Below, piece by piece: positions 7,724 through 16,968 of a stretch of DNA of 64,000 nucleotides. Each line of letters opens with the position of its first letter. Positions within the stretch are counted from its first letter, which is position 1. The notes beneath the pieces were generated by a model. That model saw only the letters and a list, made by a program, of their open reading frames with translations. It did no database searches and was not told the origin of the DNA. Location: positions 248,001 through 312,000 of the forward strand of contig NZ_JAERPS020000003.1 in the NCBI RefSeq assembly GCF_016918075.2. Direction: 5' to 3'. A program made the position numbers and the translations under genes. This DNA is from Rheinheimera maricola (lineage in GTDB: Bacteria > Pseudomonadota > Gammaproteobacteria > Enterobacterales > Alteromonadaceae).

Positions 7724-9112
7724 TTACGGCTGGACGAAATCGTCCATTAAAATCAGGCCAACATCTGCCGTTAAGTCTGCTCCGTCACGGGCGATGGCAG
7801 TGTAAATACTGTTAGCTTCCAGTGTTAAAGCTACCGGGCCAATAGCTGCAGTTTTGCTACCCGCTGGGGTAACCGTTACTACATAGTCACCCGCTGCCAG
7901 CGACACATAACCGGTTTCCGCTTTGAACGGCACAGCTGCAAAAGCTGGGGTTGCTGCGCTGATATCTTCTGTTGCGGTAACATAGATATCGACATTACCG
8001 GCAAGTGTAGAGCCGTGCACTATGCGAACCTGCGCTTCGGTAGCAACCCGGCGTGGCATATCGGCTAATACCAGCGGCTCAATGCTTGCTTCGCCCAGTG
8101 CCCCCACTGCCAGCACGCTATAGAATGCCCCGGCTGCAAGCGTTAAGTCGGCATCAATTACCACTACGCTATTATCTGCATCAGCCGCCACTTTTACGTT
8201 GTAAGTGTCAGGCGCAACAGCAACATAAGGGGTGAAATCGGGGAAGGACAAGGCATCAACAAGTGTAATGGCGTCATTCACAATCACATCTACCGCCGGC
8301 GCATCCGATACATTGTGTACCACCCGTACTGATGACGTGGCGTTGGCATCTAAAATTGCCATCTCGCTGCCATCTTGGCCCACCGCTAACAACGATACTG
8401 GTGATGCGCCAGAATATTGGCTATCAACTGCTGCAATAACTAAGTCAGTACCGGCGGTGGTTAACGGTAAGGTGCCGCTGTCAAATACCACAGTATCAGT
8501 ACCAGGCAGGGTTATGCGCACCTGATATTCTGCCGGGTCTACTTCGACATAATCAGTAAAGTCTTTATACATTAAGGTTGACAGTGGTGAACCCAGCTCG
8601 GCGCCCGGCGCAGTGACATGAATATCAACCTCAGGTGCAGTAGATGCGGCATGCACCACTTGTAAACGAATTTTACCGGCGGCAACATCATCTACCGTGC
8701 CAGTTACAACCAACGGCTCCAACGTTTCTTCGGCTACCTTACCTACAGCGAACACGGTGTAACGCACAGCTTCTTCCAGCGCTAAGTCTAGCGGGCCAAT
8801 TACCGTAGCAGCGGTACCGCCGGGTAACAATGCATCAACTGCGATGCTATAAGTCGCTGGCGGTAACGACAACACGTCAGATGCCTGACCAAACGCCAAC
8901 CCTTCAATTGCCGCTTCGCCATTTGCCAACACGTTAACATTTGGTGCATCAATTGCAGTGTGCACCACTTGTACACTGGCATCCACTATTACCGGTGGTG
9001 GTGGCGGTGGTGGCGGTGGCGGCGTGGGCAGAGGATCTGAATCGTCGAGAAAACAGCCGCTTAAAGACAGCGACAATACTGCAGGCAAAGCAAAGATTTT
9101 TATTCCTTTCAT
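7724..9112 (-). CDS. DUF4397-repeat surface lipoprotein
   Basis: A 462-residue lipoprotein. The signal peptide ends in a lipobox LSLSGC with the lipidated Cys at residue 20, followed by a short acidic stretch and a proline-rich spacer of ten consecutive prolines. The rest is about four DUF4397 beta-sandwich repeats of roughly 100 residues, each with a V-R/Q-V-V-H-x-x-x-x-A-P-x-V-D-V start (near residues 47, 149, 262 and 362). Such repeats are found in cell-surface and matrix proteins; no enzymatic role is known. The ATG at 9112 is preceded by GAAGGG. Single gene, with AT-rich sequence upstream. Confidence 0.88.
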   Translation of the reverse strand: MKGIKIFALPAVLSLSLSGCFLDDSDPLPTPPPPPPPPPPVIVDASVQVVHTAIDAPNVNVLANGEAAIEGLAFGQASDVLSLPPATYSIAVDALLPGGTAATVIGPLDLALEEAVRYTVFAVGKVAEETLEPLVVTGTVDDVAAGKIRLQVVHAASTAPEVDIHVTAPGAELGSPLSTLMYKDFTDYVEVDPAEYQVRITLPGTDTVVFDSGTLPLTTAGTDLVIAAVDSQYSGASPVSLLAVGQDGSEMAILDANATSSVRVVHNVSDAPAVDVIVNDAITLVDALSFPDFTPYVAVAPDTYNVKVAADADNSVVVIDADLTLAAGAFYSVLAVGALGEASIEPLVLADMPRRVATEAQVRIVHGSTLAGNVDIYVTATEDISAATPAFAAVPFKAETGYVSLAAGDYVVTVTPAGSKTAAIGPVALTLEANSIYTAIARDGADLTADVGLILMDDFVQP

Positions 9113-9256
9113 TGTTGTAACCCTTCAGTTGTGAATTGCTGAAGTGTTACGCCGACAATTTACGCTCCGATCAAGAAAAAAAGTTGCTAAAAAACGGTAA
9201 AAACCAGCAAAAAAATAGACTGATCTAGTTAAGCTGATCTACCGTTCAAAACAAGT

Positions 9257-10390
9257 TTAAGCAAAAATGTGTGCTGGCTTGGGTAAAAATGGTAATAAAT
9301 ATTGCTGACGCCAACCCAGCATATACTCCGGAACCGGCAAGCTCTGCCTGTCTTCGTCTGCTACGCGCCAGCACCAGTTAAGGTATTCATTTAGCTGGCG
9401 TTTTACCGAGATAAACTCTGCCGGTATCGCATGAGCCACAGCCGCAGCTTTAATGGCTTTAGTTAGTAACTCAGTGGTTTCTTTGTAACCGACAAAATCA
9501 TGTTGATGATAAAACCGTTGCGGACAACTCGCTGGCGGCAGCTCTTTTGCGGTAGTAATCAGCTCGACCAATAATTTGGCATGCCGACGAATTTCACGAA
9601 GCGGCATACCAGGTATATTTAACAGGCTTTCGGCGGTAGCCGGACGACGTTTAGCCAACTCAATAAGCTGAATGTCTTTTAGAATAAGCCCCAGCGCTAA
9701 ATCCTTTTCCATCGCATAGGCCTGGCGCCAGGCCGCCAACTCACGCAACACGGCCAGCTCGCGTGGTGTTAGTTGCCAGCTATTTTTAATTTCCAGATAC
9801 TTAAACGCCAGCGGTAATTGTTGGGCCCGGCGTTGCATTAATTGCTGCCCCTCTGCCAACAACAGTTGCTGTTGCTGTGTCGTCATTTGCAATGTCAGAT
9901 GCTGGTACAACGGAAATAAAAAATGCACGTCATTTGCAGCATACTGCAGCTGGGTCTGACTTAGCGGCCGCGCCAGCCAATCGGTACGCGATTCACTTTT
10001 GTCCAGCACTTCACCTGTTAGTTGTTCTACCAGCCTGGCATAGCCCATACTGCTACCCCACCCCAACAATTCTGCTGCCAACTGTGTATCGAACAACGGT
10101 GTTATGCTGGTAATGCCAACTGTTGCAAGCGCTTCAATGTCTTCACTGCATGAATGCAGCAACTTTACCAGATTGAGGTTAGCAAATAACTGCCGCAAAG
10201 GCAGCCAATCTGTTATTGCCAACGGGTCGACCAAAGCCAACTGTTGACCATCAAACATCTGGATCAACCCGAGTTTTGGATAGAGGGTACTTTGGCGGAT
10301 AAACTCTGTATCTACCGCCAGCAATGTACTGTTGGTGACTTGCTGACAATAAGTTGCCAACGCTGCGTTGTCAGTGATTACTGAAATCAT
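9257..10390 (-). CDS. rnd: Ribonuclease D
   Basis: A 377-residue 3'-5' exoribonuclease that trims tRNA precursors. The DEDD catalytic set is visible: Exo I AVDTEFIRQSTLYPKLGLIQ, Exo II in LLHSCSEDIEAL and Exo III in LQYAANDVHFLFPLY. The catalytic domain (residues 1-200) is followed by HRDC-type helices (about 210-290), with AWRQAYAMEKDLALGLILKD and LLNIPGMPLREIRRHAKLL. It directly follows fadD on the minus strand, as in E. coli, but a terminator lies between them. Confidence 0.95.
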   Translation of the reverse strand: MISVITDNAALATYCQQVTNSTLLAVDTEFIRQSTLYPKLGLIQMFDGQQLALVDPLAITDWLPLRQLFANLNLVKLLHSCSEDIEALATVGITSITPLFDTQLAAELLGWGSSMGYARLVEQLTGEVLDKSESRTDWLARPLSQTQLQYAANDVHFLFPLYQHLTLQMTTQQQQLLLAEGQQLMQRRAQQLPLAFKYLEIKNSWQLTPRELAVLRELAAWRQAYAMEKDLALGLILKDIQLIELAKRRPATAESLLNIPGMPLREIRRHAKLLVELITTAKELPPASCPQRFYHQHDFVGYKETTELLTKAIKAAAVAHAIPAEFISVKRQLNEYLNWCWRVADEDRQSLPVPEYMLGWRQQYLLPFLPKPAHIFA

Positions 10391-10416
10391 GCGTTTTTAA
10401 TACATCCTTTGAAAAC

Positions 10417-10443
10417 AAAAACCGGCTATAGCGGCCGGTTTTA
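10417..10443 (-). terminator. Terminator between fadD and rnd
   Basis: Stem AAAACCGGC (10418-10426) / GCCGGTTTT (10434-10442), 7-nt loop. Read on the minus strand it is followed by a T-rich tail, placing it just after the fadD stop. Confidence 0.8.
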
Positions 10444-10457
10444 TTTACTATTGCGTG

Positions 10458-12113
10458 TTAACCCCGCAATTCGCGGCGCAATATTTTACCAACATTAGTT
10501 TTTGGTAGCTCTGTACGGAATTCTACCAGCTTTGGTACTTTATAGCCGGTTAAATGTTGCCGACAATGCTGGATAACTTCTTGCTCAGTTAAGCTGGCGT
10601 CTTTTTTCACTACAAACACTTTTACCGCTTCACCGGTTGCGTCATTAGCCACACCAACAGCCGCCACTTCCAGCACTTTTTCACTCATGGCAACCACTTC
10701 TTCTATTTCATTCGGGTAAACATTAAAGCCAGACACCAAAATCATGTCTTTTTTCCGATCGACAATATAGAAAAAGCCTTCTTCGTCCATTCGAGCAATA
10801 TCGCCGGTGAACAACCAACCATCTTTCAATACTTTACTGGTTTCTTCCGGCCGGTTTAAATACCCCAACATCACTTGTGGGCCCTGCACCAGCATTTCAC
10901 CCGGCTCCCCCGGCGCAACATCTACGCCGTCATCGTCAACTAAACGAATATCGGTTGAGGGCGCTGGCAAACCGATGCTACCGTTAAAACTTTTTAAATC
11001 ATAAGGGCTTATTGTCACCAATGGACAACACTCGGTTAAACCATACCCCTCTACCAAACGGGTACCGGTAATCTTCTGCCAGCGCTCGGCGACGGGCCGC
11101 TGTACAGCCATACCGCCTCCGAGTGATAACTTGAGCTTGGAAAAATCTAACTCAGCAAAACCTGGCGTATTGAGTAAGCCATTAAATAAGGTATTTACGC
11201 CTGTAATGGCGGTAAATGGAAACTTCGATAACTCTTTAACAAAACCGGGCATATCACGCGGGTTGGTTATCAGTAAATTGGTACCACCGTATTTAAAAAA
11301 GGTAAAGAAATTAGCCGTTAAAGCAAAGATATGATACAGCGGTAACGCTGTAACGACGTTCTCGGCGCCTTTGTTTAAAAAGCTATCCAGACAACCACTA
11401 ACCTGTTCCAGGTTAGCTACCATATTTCGGTGAGTTAACATGGCTCCCTTTGACACGCCAGTTGTACCACCAGTGTACTGTAAAAATGCAATATCAGCCC
11501 CGTTCAACTCAGGTTTGGTGTATTGCAATTGGCTACCTTGATCTATCGTCTGATTAAACCGCACAAACTTGCTCAAGCTATGGGCAGGCACCAGCTTTTT
11601 AATATGCTTAACGACAAAATTAACAATGCCACCTTTTAGCAAGCCTAAACGGTCACCCATCTTGGTTAAAATAACATGCTCAAGCTGCACTTTGCTTTGA
11701 ATAGCATTTAAGGTGTGGGCAAAGTTTTCAACAATAACAATGGCCTTAGCTTTGGAGTCGTTTAACTGGTGTTCTAACTCACGCGGGGTGTATAACGGGT
11801 TAACATTCACCACAACACAACCCGCTCGCAATATGCCCATAATCACAATGGGGTACTGCAACAGGTTAGGCATCATTACGGCAACCGCATCGCCTTTGAC
11901 CAAACCGAGTTTAGTTTGTAAATAAGCAGCAAAGGCTGTGCTTTGTTGATCCAAATCCGTATAGCTGATGCTTTTGCCCATATTGATAAAGGCAGTTTTA
12001 TCTGGGTATTGCGCAATGCTTTGTTCGAAAATATCTAATAATGACGGGTAGTGATCGGCATTAATTTCTGCAGGTACGCCTGACGGGTAACGTTTTAACC
12101 AAACTTTATCCAC
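10458..12113 (-). CDS. fadD: Long-chain fatty acid--CoA ligase FadD
   Basis: A 551-residue acyl-CoA synthetase that activates imported long-chain fatty acids for beta-oxidation. The ATP/AMP motif [20 protein letters not shown], the ligase segment [33 protein letters not shown] and the C-terminal [14 protein letters not shown]...VPKLVEF...[12 protein letters not shown] stretch are all present and close to E. coli FadD. I chose the GTG at 12111-12113 (protein begins [18 protein letters not shown]), which matches the E. coli start and has an AGGAGAGG ribosome-binding site. The ATG 16 codons upstream adds residues with no family match. A TATACAAT box upstream on the minus strand is a plausible -10. 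Confidence 0.95.
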   Translation of the reverse strand: MDKVWLKRYPSGVPAEINADHYPSLLDIFEQSIAQYPDKTAFINMGKSISYTDLDQQSTAFAAYLQTKLGLVKGDAVAVMMPNLLQYPIVIMGILRAGCVVVNVNPLYTPRELEHQLNDSKAKAIVIVENFAHTLNAIQSKVQLEHVILTKMGDRLGLLKGGIVNFVVKHIKKLVPAHSLSKFVRFNQTIDQGSQLQYTKPELNGADIAFLQYTGGTTGVSKGAMLTHRNMVANLEQVSGCLDSFLNKGAENVVTALPLYHIFALTANFFTFFKYGGTNLLITNPRDMPGFVKELSKFPFTAITGVNTLFNGLLNTPGFAELDFSKLKLSLGGGMAVQRPVAERWQKITGTRLVEGYGLTECCPLVTISPYDLKSFNGSIGLPAPSTDIRLVDDDGVDVAPGEPGEMLVQGPQVMLGYLNRPEETSKVLKDGWLFTGDIARMDEEGFFYIVDRKKDMILVSGFNVYPNEIEEVVAMSEKVLEVAAVGVANDATGEAVKVFVVKKDASLTEQEVIQHCRQHLTGYKVPKLVEFRTELPKTNVGKILRRELRG

Positions 12114-12266
12114 CGTCCTCTCCTCTTGTCTAAGGTTATTATTGTATAGGATTAAAACCAAGCTATCGCAATCTTAAGTTGCGTTTTATTAGGCTGTCGG
12201 TTTAATTGGAGTTATTACTCTAACGGCCAATCATCCCACAATTGCTTTGTTAACACAATTGCGGTT

Positions 12267-13118
12267 CTATTGTGCTGGTTTAACAAACTTTAATGTCATG
12301 CGGTCACTTTCACCAATAGCCAGATACTGCGCTTTATTAACTTGCCCCATTGCCAGTGTAGGCGGTAAAGCATACACACCCTTTGCATAGTTTTTGCTGT
12401 CGGCCGGGTTGGCATTCAGTTCACTACTTGCAACCAAACTGAATCCTGCCAATTCAGCCGCCTGAATAACATAAGACTCATCCAGATAGCCATCAACGGC
12501 AGAACTTGAGATATCAGACAGCCTGGCAGCACGGTGCTCTACCATACCCAGGATGCCACCGGGCTTTAATGCCTTAAAAATGCTGTGCAACGTCGCAAAT
12601 AAATGCCCATCTTCATCCCATATATGGGCATTGCGAAAGGTTAGTACCATATCAAACTGATCAGTTAGCTCAGGATAAAACGCTGGCGGGTCGAGCTCAA
12701 CTAGCTGTGGCGTACCAAAATAATCACTATTTTCATCAATGCGTTGCGCCAACCGCTCACTGACTTTAGCCCAAAAAATACTGCGATCACTTTTTAATGA
12801 ACCATCATTGTGGCGAAATTGTGCCAATGTCAGCTGCCCATGCTGTTTTAAAAATGGTGCCAGAATTTCGGTATACCAACCATGACCAGGCCATATTTCC
12901 AGCACTGACATATGTTCGGTAAGCCCGAAAAACTGTAGCGTCTCTGCCGGATTACGGTAGACATTGCGTGCCCTATGCTCGCTACTGCGCTGCTCATTTT
13001 CAGCCAGTTGTTGAAATACCATGCCATTATCCACGGCACTGTCACAAAAAGCGCTAAGCGATAACACACTGAAAAGTATTGCAAATACTGCTGTCTTTTT
13101 TGTAATTATAATAGACAT
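12267..13118 (-). CDS. Exported SAM-dependent methyltransferase-like protein
   Basis: A 283-residue protein with a signal peptide (hydrophobic residues 9-24) and a class I methyltransferase fold. The motif I region is VLEIWPGHGWYTEIL near residue 70, with FDMVLTFRNAHIWD and LKPGGILGMVEHRA further on. This matches a group of predicted exported methyltransferases (COG4798 type) whose substrate is unknown. The usual E/DxGxGxG of motif I is EIWPGHGWY, as expected for this group. A secreted methyltransferase is unusual because SAM is cytoplasmic; the fold may have another role. Confidence 0.75.
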   Translation of the reverse strand: MSIIITKKTAVFAILFSVLSLSAFCDSAVDNGMVFQQLAENEQRSSEHRARNVYRNPAETLQFFGLTEHMSVLEIWPGHGWYTEILAPFLKQHGQLTLAQFRHNDGSLKSDRSIFWAKVSERLAQRIDENSDYFGTPQLVELDPPAFYPELTDQFDMVLTFRNAHIWDEDGHLFATLHSIFKALKPGGILGMVEHRAARLSDISSSAVDGYLDESYVIQAAELAGFSLVASSELNANPADSKNYAKGVYALPPTLAMGQVNKAQYLAIGESDRMTLKFVKPAQ

Positions 13119-13369
13119 ATTTTAAACCTTACTGATTGCTGATATCGCATAGAACCGACGTGATGCCGCGACTATACACCTACATTACACTTCGATTGTT
13201 CAGTTTTGATTCAGTTCCTTTTGCGGTTAATTTAGCTGTGCTTTGAGACGAAAGCAAAGCAAAACATTGAACATGGTAAAACCGCTGTTTGTCGACTTAG
13301 GTTTGTCATAAGCTTGGTATAAAGTACACTAGCATTTCATAACATCAAGCTCTATTAAGGTAAACATTA

Positions 13370-14668
13370 ATGCGTCGTCATATGCTGTATCTGTCGTTGC
13401 TGTTAACGCCTGGCATTGTGCTGGCGACACCAAAGAATATTATTTATATGATTGGTGATGGTATGGGGCCAGCGTATTTGTCGGCCTACCGCTATTTTAA
13501 CGACGACAAAACCACGTCTGAAGTAGAAAATACTATTTTTGATGCGTTATGGCAGGGCATGGCCAGTACCTATCCGGACGATGATACCTATGTTACAGAC
13601 TCCGCCGCAGGCGCTACCGCACTGGCTACTGGTTTTAAAAGCTACAATGGCGCTATCTCAGTAAACCGCCAGCATATTCCTATTGGCACAATGATGCAGT
13701 TGGCGAAAAAGCTTGGCAAAGCTAACGGCATTCTTGCCAGTTCTCAAATTAATCATGCTACGCCGGCATCTTTTTTGGCGCACAACAAAAGTCGGCGCAA
13801 TTACGATGAGATTGCCGATATGTATCTGGATTACCGTATTGATGGCAAGCCCGTAGCGGATGTAATGATTGGCGGCGGCACTAAATATTTTGTGCGCGAA
13901 GATAGAAATTTAGTGAATGAATTTAAGCAGCTGGGTTATCAATACACCGACGATTACACCCAACTCGACAGCATTACCACTGCGCCGGCGATGATGTTGC
14001 TGGCTGAAACCGCCTTGCCAGCTAAATTAAACAGCGGTTTTGATGCTATGTTGGCACCTCTAACCGAAAAAGCGCTACAACTGTTAACGCCGGCAAAAAA
14101 GGGCTTTGTGTTAATGGTAGAAGGCAGCCAGATTGATTGGTGTGGCCATGATAACGATATCGCCTGCGCGATGGCTGAAATGGACGATTTCGCCAAAGCC
14201 ATTGCAGTGGCCAAGGCCTATGTCGATAAGCATCCGGATACACTGTTGGTTATTACGGCTGATCATGAAACCGGTGGTATGTCACTGGGTGCAGCTGGCG
14301 AGTACCAGTGGTTGCCAGATGTTGTGCGTAAGGTAAAAGCCACCGGCCGCAGTATTGCCGAGCAGCTACAGCAAGCCAAGTCTGACACTGAGGCTCTGGC
14401 GCTCTGGCGTACACTTACCTCAATCAGTTTAACTGAGGAGGAGCAGGCAACTTTACTGGCGACCCGGCAGCAAGATGAAACTAAGCTGCGTAAACTGTCA
14501 AACCAGTTGGTGGCTAAATACTCTTACACCGGCTGGACTACCGGCGGCCATACCGCTATTGATGTTGCGGTGTTGGCATATGGTAAAGACGCAAAAGCCT
14601 TTGCCGGTTTTCAGGATAATACCGATATCGCAAAAAAACTGATGCAGTATATTCAGCAAACTAAGTAA
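13370..14668 (+). CDS. Secreted alkaline phosphatase (PhoA family)
   Basis: A 432-residue protein with a short signal peptide ending LVLA-T and the full alkaline-phosphatase active site. Metal-binding Asp is in MIGDGMGPAYLS, the nucleophile Ser in VTDSAAGATALATG, and zinc ligands in IDWCGHDND, VITADHETGGMSLG and GWTTGGHTAIDV. It hydrolyses phosphate monoesters in the periplasm or outside the cell. The start ATGCGTCGTCATATGC could be moved to the second ATG four codons on. No Pho-box was identified with confidence. It converges with the chalcone-isomerase-like gene, stop codons 4 nt apart. Confidence 0.93.
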   Translation: MRRHMLYLSLLLTPGIVLATPKNIIYMIGDGMGPAYLSAYRYFNDDKTTSEVENTIFDALWQGMASTYPDDDTYVTDSAAGATALATGFKSYNGAISVNRQHIPIGTMMQLAKKLGKANGILASSQINHATPASFLAHNKSRRNYDEIADMYLDYRIDGKPVADVMIGGGTKYFVREDRNLVNEFKQLGYQYTDDYTQLDSITTAPAMMLLAETALPAKLNSGFDAMLAPLTEKALQLLTPAKKGFVLMVEGSQIDWCGHDNDIACAMAEMDDFAKAIAVAKAYVDKHPDTLLVITADHETGGMSLGAAGEYQWLPDVVRKVKATGRSIAEQLQQAKSDTEALALWRTLTSISLTEEEQATLLATRQQDETKLRKLSNQLVAKYSYTGWTTGGHTAIDVAVLAYGKDAKAFAGFQDNTDIAKKLMQYIQQTK

Positions 14669-14672
14669 ATTG

Positions 14673-15173
14673 TTATTGCGCTGCTATTAACTGGCGGCGC
14701 AATTTTGGTGCACTGGTGTCAGGGTGCAACCATATATCAAAGAAAGCCGCGCCAAAGGCAGTGTCATCCAGCACACCGGTCTCAACACCATTAAAATAAA
14801 ACTGAACCCTGCCATCGTCCAGTAACAATGCTGCCAGCTTATCGCCTTCTTTCACGTCCTGCCACAGCGTTTGCAGCTTTAGCGCCCATAGCTGTTGCTG
14901 CTCGGCTGTGCTGTGGCCCAACTTTTGCCACTCATCTACCGTGGCATCGATAAACTGCTGCCTGCTTATATCGCGCTTGTAAGTTAACTCCAGCAATACA
15001 GGCGCATTTTGCCGGTAATCAGTGAACACGCCATCAACCGTCGCCAGACGGGCATCATACAGTTGCCAAAATAAATAGCGGTACGCCCCTTCACCAACGG
15101 TTTTCAGCTCAGGGGTCGCATGCAGTTGAAACGCCATAACGACTGCAACCAGTATACTAGCTCGCTTGAACAT
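14673..15173 (-). CDS. Chalcone isomerase-like exported protein
   Basis: A 166-residue protein with a signal peptide (MFKRASILVAVVMAFQLHA) and the chalcone-isomerase-like pattern: VGEGAYRYLFWQLYDARL near the N-terminus, LELTYKRDISRQQFIDAT, and VQFYFNGVETGVLDDTAFGAAFFDIWL near the C-terminus. Bacterial members of this family are usually not true chalcone isomerases and have no defined function. It overlaps the DUF2878 gene upstream by 17 nt, and that gene overlaps the SDR gene, so the three form one unit. Confidence 0.75.
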   Translation of the reverse strand: MFKRASILVAVVMAFQLHATPELKTVGEGAYRYLFWQLYDARLATVDGVFTDYRQNAPVLLELTYKRDISRQQFIDATVDEWQKLGHSTAEQQQLWALKLQTLWQDVKEGDKLAALLLDDGRVQFYFNGVETGVLDDTAFGAAFFDIWLHPDTSAPKLRRQLIAAQ

Positions 15174-15657
15174 AAAACCTCCTGCCCTGGCCCAGGGCTA
15201 CCGCCAATATCGCCCAGATTATTATCAATACTGTTATCGACAACACCGGCGATGGAAACTGTAATACACCGCCACTTAACGCCGCCCCTCCCCAATAGGA
15301 TAAGGGCCCGCCGCTGGCACCGAGTAACGCGGCCAACCAGGGGTTGGTTAACACTTTAGCCATAAACTCTACTGCTGCTAAGGCAAATACCGCCCAAACC
15401 ATTAAAAACCAAAATGGTAGTAATGCACTGTCAGCAAATTGCAACACCTTTAGCTGTACCAGTAACGCATCTATGCCAATTCCGAGCAATAAAATAAGCA
15501 GTACCGCCACACGCTCAGATCTAGCCAGTCGCGAAAAACCGTACAACCAATATAATGCTACTGGCAATAAGGCAAAGTGCTGCCATAACACCAATGCAAA
15601 CCAACACAGCTCAAAGCCAATTAACGCCCGCCAGTTAAAACTCTTGCCCGCATTCAT
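15157..15657 (-). CDS. DUF2878 integral membrane protein
   Basis: A 166-residue protein with five to six predicted membrane helices, matching DUF2878 in length and in the GASGGPLSYWGGAALSGG signature near residue 117. No function is known for the family. Its stop overlaps the start of the chalcone-isomerase-like gene and its start overlaps the SDR stop (ATGA), so translation is probably coupled across all three. Confidence 0.78.
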   Translation of the reverse strand: MNAGKSFNWRALIGFELCWFALVLWQHFALLPVALYWLYGFSRLARSERVAVLLILLLGIGIDALLVQLKVLQFADSALLPFWFLMVWAVFALAAVEFMAKVLTNPWLAALLGASGGPLSYWGGAALSGGVLQFPSPVLSITVLIIIWAILAVALGQGRRFYVQAS

Positions 15658-16394
15658 TGCTGTTTCATCCGCTGTGCTACGCTGTTGCGCAAATTGTACG
15701 GTAGCAGGGATAACAGCTTTAACATCACACTTAAGCGCCGAGGAAACCGAATACGGCTTTTACCTTGCAATAAACCGCTGTAAATACGTTCTGCAGCTTG
15801 CTCTACCGAGACTAAAAACGGCATAGAAAAGTCATTTTTTTGCGTTAAAGGCGTATCAACAAAGCCCGGCTCAATTAAATGTACGCTAATACCCGTGCCG
15901 GCTAAATCTACCCTCAAGCTATCGGTAAAATAACTGACGGCGGCTTTACTGGCGCCATAGGCCTGGCTGCGGGTAAACGGGAAAAAGTGCGCCATAGAGC
16001 TGACGATAGCCAGCTGGGGTGCTAAAGACGCTTTGAGTAGTGGCATAAAGTATTTGGTTGCTGCCACCACAGCCTGGAAATTAATAGCAAAGGTGCGTTC
16101 AAAGGCGGCTAAGTCCAAATCATACGCATCAACATATTCACAGGTACCGGCATTTAGCAGCAGCAGATCCAATACTATGCCTTGCTCCTGCATAGCTGAA
16201 GCCACCGTCTGTATCGCAGCGTTGTCAGTCAGATCAAGTGGTACAGCATGAATACCGGCATGTTTGCTCAGCTCATCAAGCTTGTCGACCGAGCGCGCTA
16301 CCGCATACACAGTCCAGCCATTGGCAGCGTAGTGCAGCGCTAGCTCGCGGCCAATGCCAGAGCTGGCACCGGTAATTAAACAAGAAGAAGTCAT
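15654..16394 (-). CDS. SDR-family NAD(P)-dependent oxidoreductase
   Basis: A 246-residue classical short-chain dehydrogenase. The cofactor motif TGASSGIGREL is at the N-terminus, the LNAG motif is in LLLNAGTCEY, the catalytic Ser in AIVSSMAHF and the Tyr/Lys in QAYGASKAAV. The arginine after TVYAVAR suggests NADPH preference. Together with the DUF2878 and chalcone-isomerase-like proteins it forms a small cluster known from Alteromonadales and Vibrionales; its substrate cannot be deduced. Confidence 0.88.
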   Translation of the reverse strand: MTSSCLITGASSGIGRELALHYAANGWTVYAVARSVDKLDELSKHAGIHAVPLDLTDNAAIQTVASAMQEQGIVLDLLLLNAGTCEYVDAYDLDLAAFERTFAINFQAVVAATKYFMPLLKASLAPQLAIVSSMAHFFPFTRSQAYGASKAAVSYFTDSLRVDLAGTGISVHLIEPGFVDTPLTQKNDFSMPFLVSVEQAAERIYSGLLQGKSRIRFPRRLSVMLKLLSLLPYNLRNSVAQRMKQQ

Positions 16395-16455
16395 AGCGGT
16401 CTCAATACAAGTAAGTATTACTAAGACTACGACAAAAACACAGAGTTGGTTTTAT

Positions 16456-16758
16456 TCAGGCGTAAATATCAACACCCAGCATAGCTTGCACTTCGCTGCG
16501 ACGCTGTTCATTAGCCTGGCTTTGGTAGGCATCTATGGCTTGCTGGCTGCGCCGGTCAGTGGCAGAACCAAAATTGGCTTGTTGACGACGCTCATCATCC
16601 AGCCGGTTAATTACTTCATTACTGGCCCGAACAACACGGCCTGATGGCAGCTCTGTTGCAGCTTCATTACGCACTGGCGCACGGCGCGGTTCAGCACCGT
16701 TAAAAACGGTACTGACGCTTTGGGTAGCATTGGCGGTGGCGTTAATGTTTAGTGTCAT
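16456..16758 (-). CDS. Conserved small hypothetical protein
   Basis: A 100-residue hydrophilic protein, no signal peptide or membrane helix. The N-terminal half is low complexity (Asn/Ala/Thr-rich, then VNRNEAA-like Arg/Pro). The C-terminal half is rich in Gln/Arg/Ala and likely helical (RRSQQAIDAYQSQANEQRR), ending in LGVDIYA. I recognise this ending from uncharacterised Alteromonadales proteins but know no function. It stands alone between the SDR gene and a repeat element. Confidence 0.6.
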   Translation of the reverse strand: MTLNINATANATQSVSTVFNGAEPRRAPVRNEAATELPSGRVVRASNEVINRLDDERRQQANFGSATDRRSQQAIDAYQSQANEQRRSEVQAMLGVDIYA

Positions 16759-16844
16759 AGTACAGAGCTCATCCAGACATTGCGCTAATTATAGCCAGTG
16801 CCAGCAACAAACCAAGCATTTTATGCTTCGGATAGCCAAACTAA

Positions 16845-16959
16845 TTGAAGTTGCAGCTAGGCGGCAAGTGAGTGAATCACCAAGAGCATAGCTGTCTATG
16901 TGATTGGGTCGGGCTGGCGTTCCAGTTCACGATTGCAGCCAACACCGCTGCAGCTTCAA
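16845..16959. repeat. 115-bp intergenic element with 13-bp terminal inverted repeats
   Basis: Ends TTGAAGTTGCAGC (16845-16857) and GCTGCAGCTTCAA (16947-16959) are inverted repeats with one mismatch. Inside is a further inverted pair CATAG/CTATG flanked by AATCAC/GTGATT (about 16875-16905). It lies 9 bp past the tsaB stop. Size and structure fit a MITE-like or palindromic intergenic repeat; no target duplication is obvious. Confidence 0.65.
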
Positions 16960-16968
16960 GTAGGCAGG

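Noticed and set aside
12141..12152. ATTGTATAGGAT upstream of fadD resembles the collagen-locus operator (10/12).
   Set aside because: The right half is not palindromic, and on the minus strand the TATACAAT part fits a -10 box for fadD. Probably promoter, not operator.
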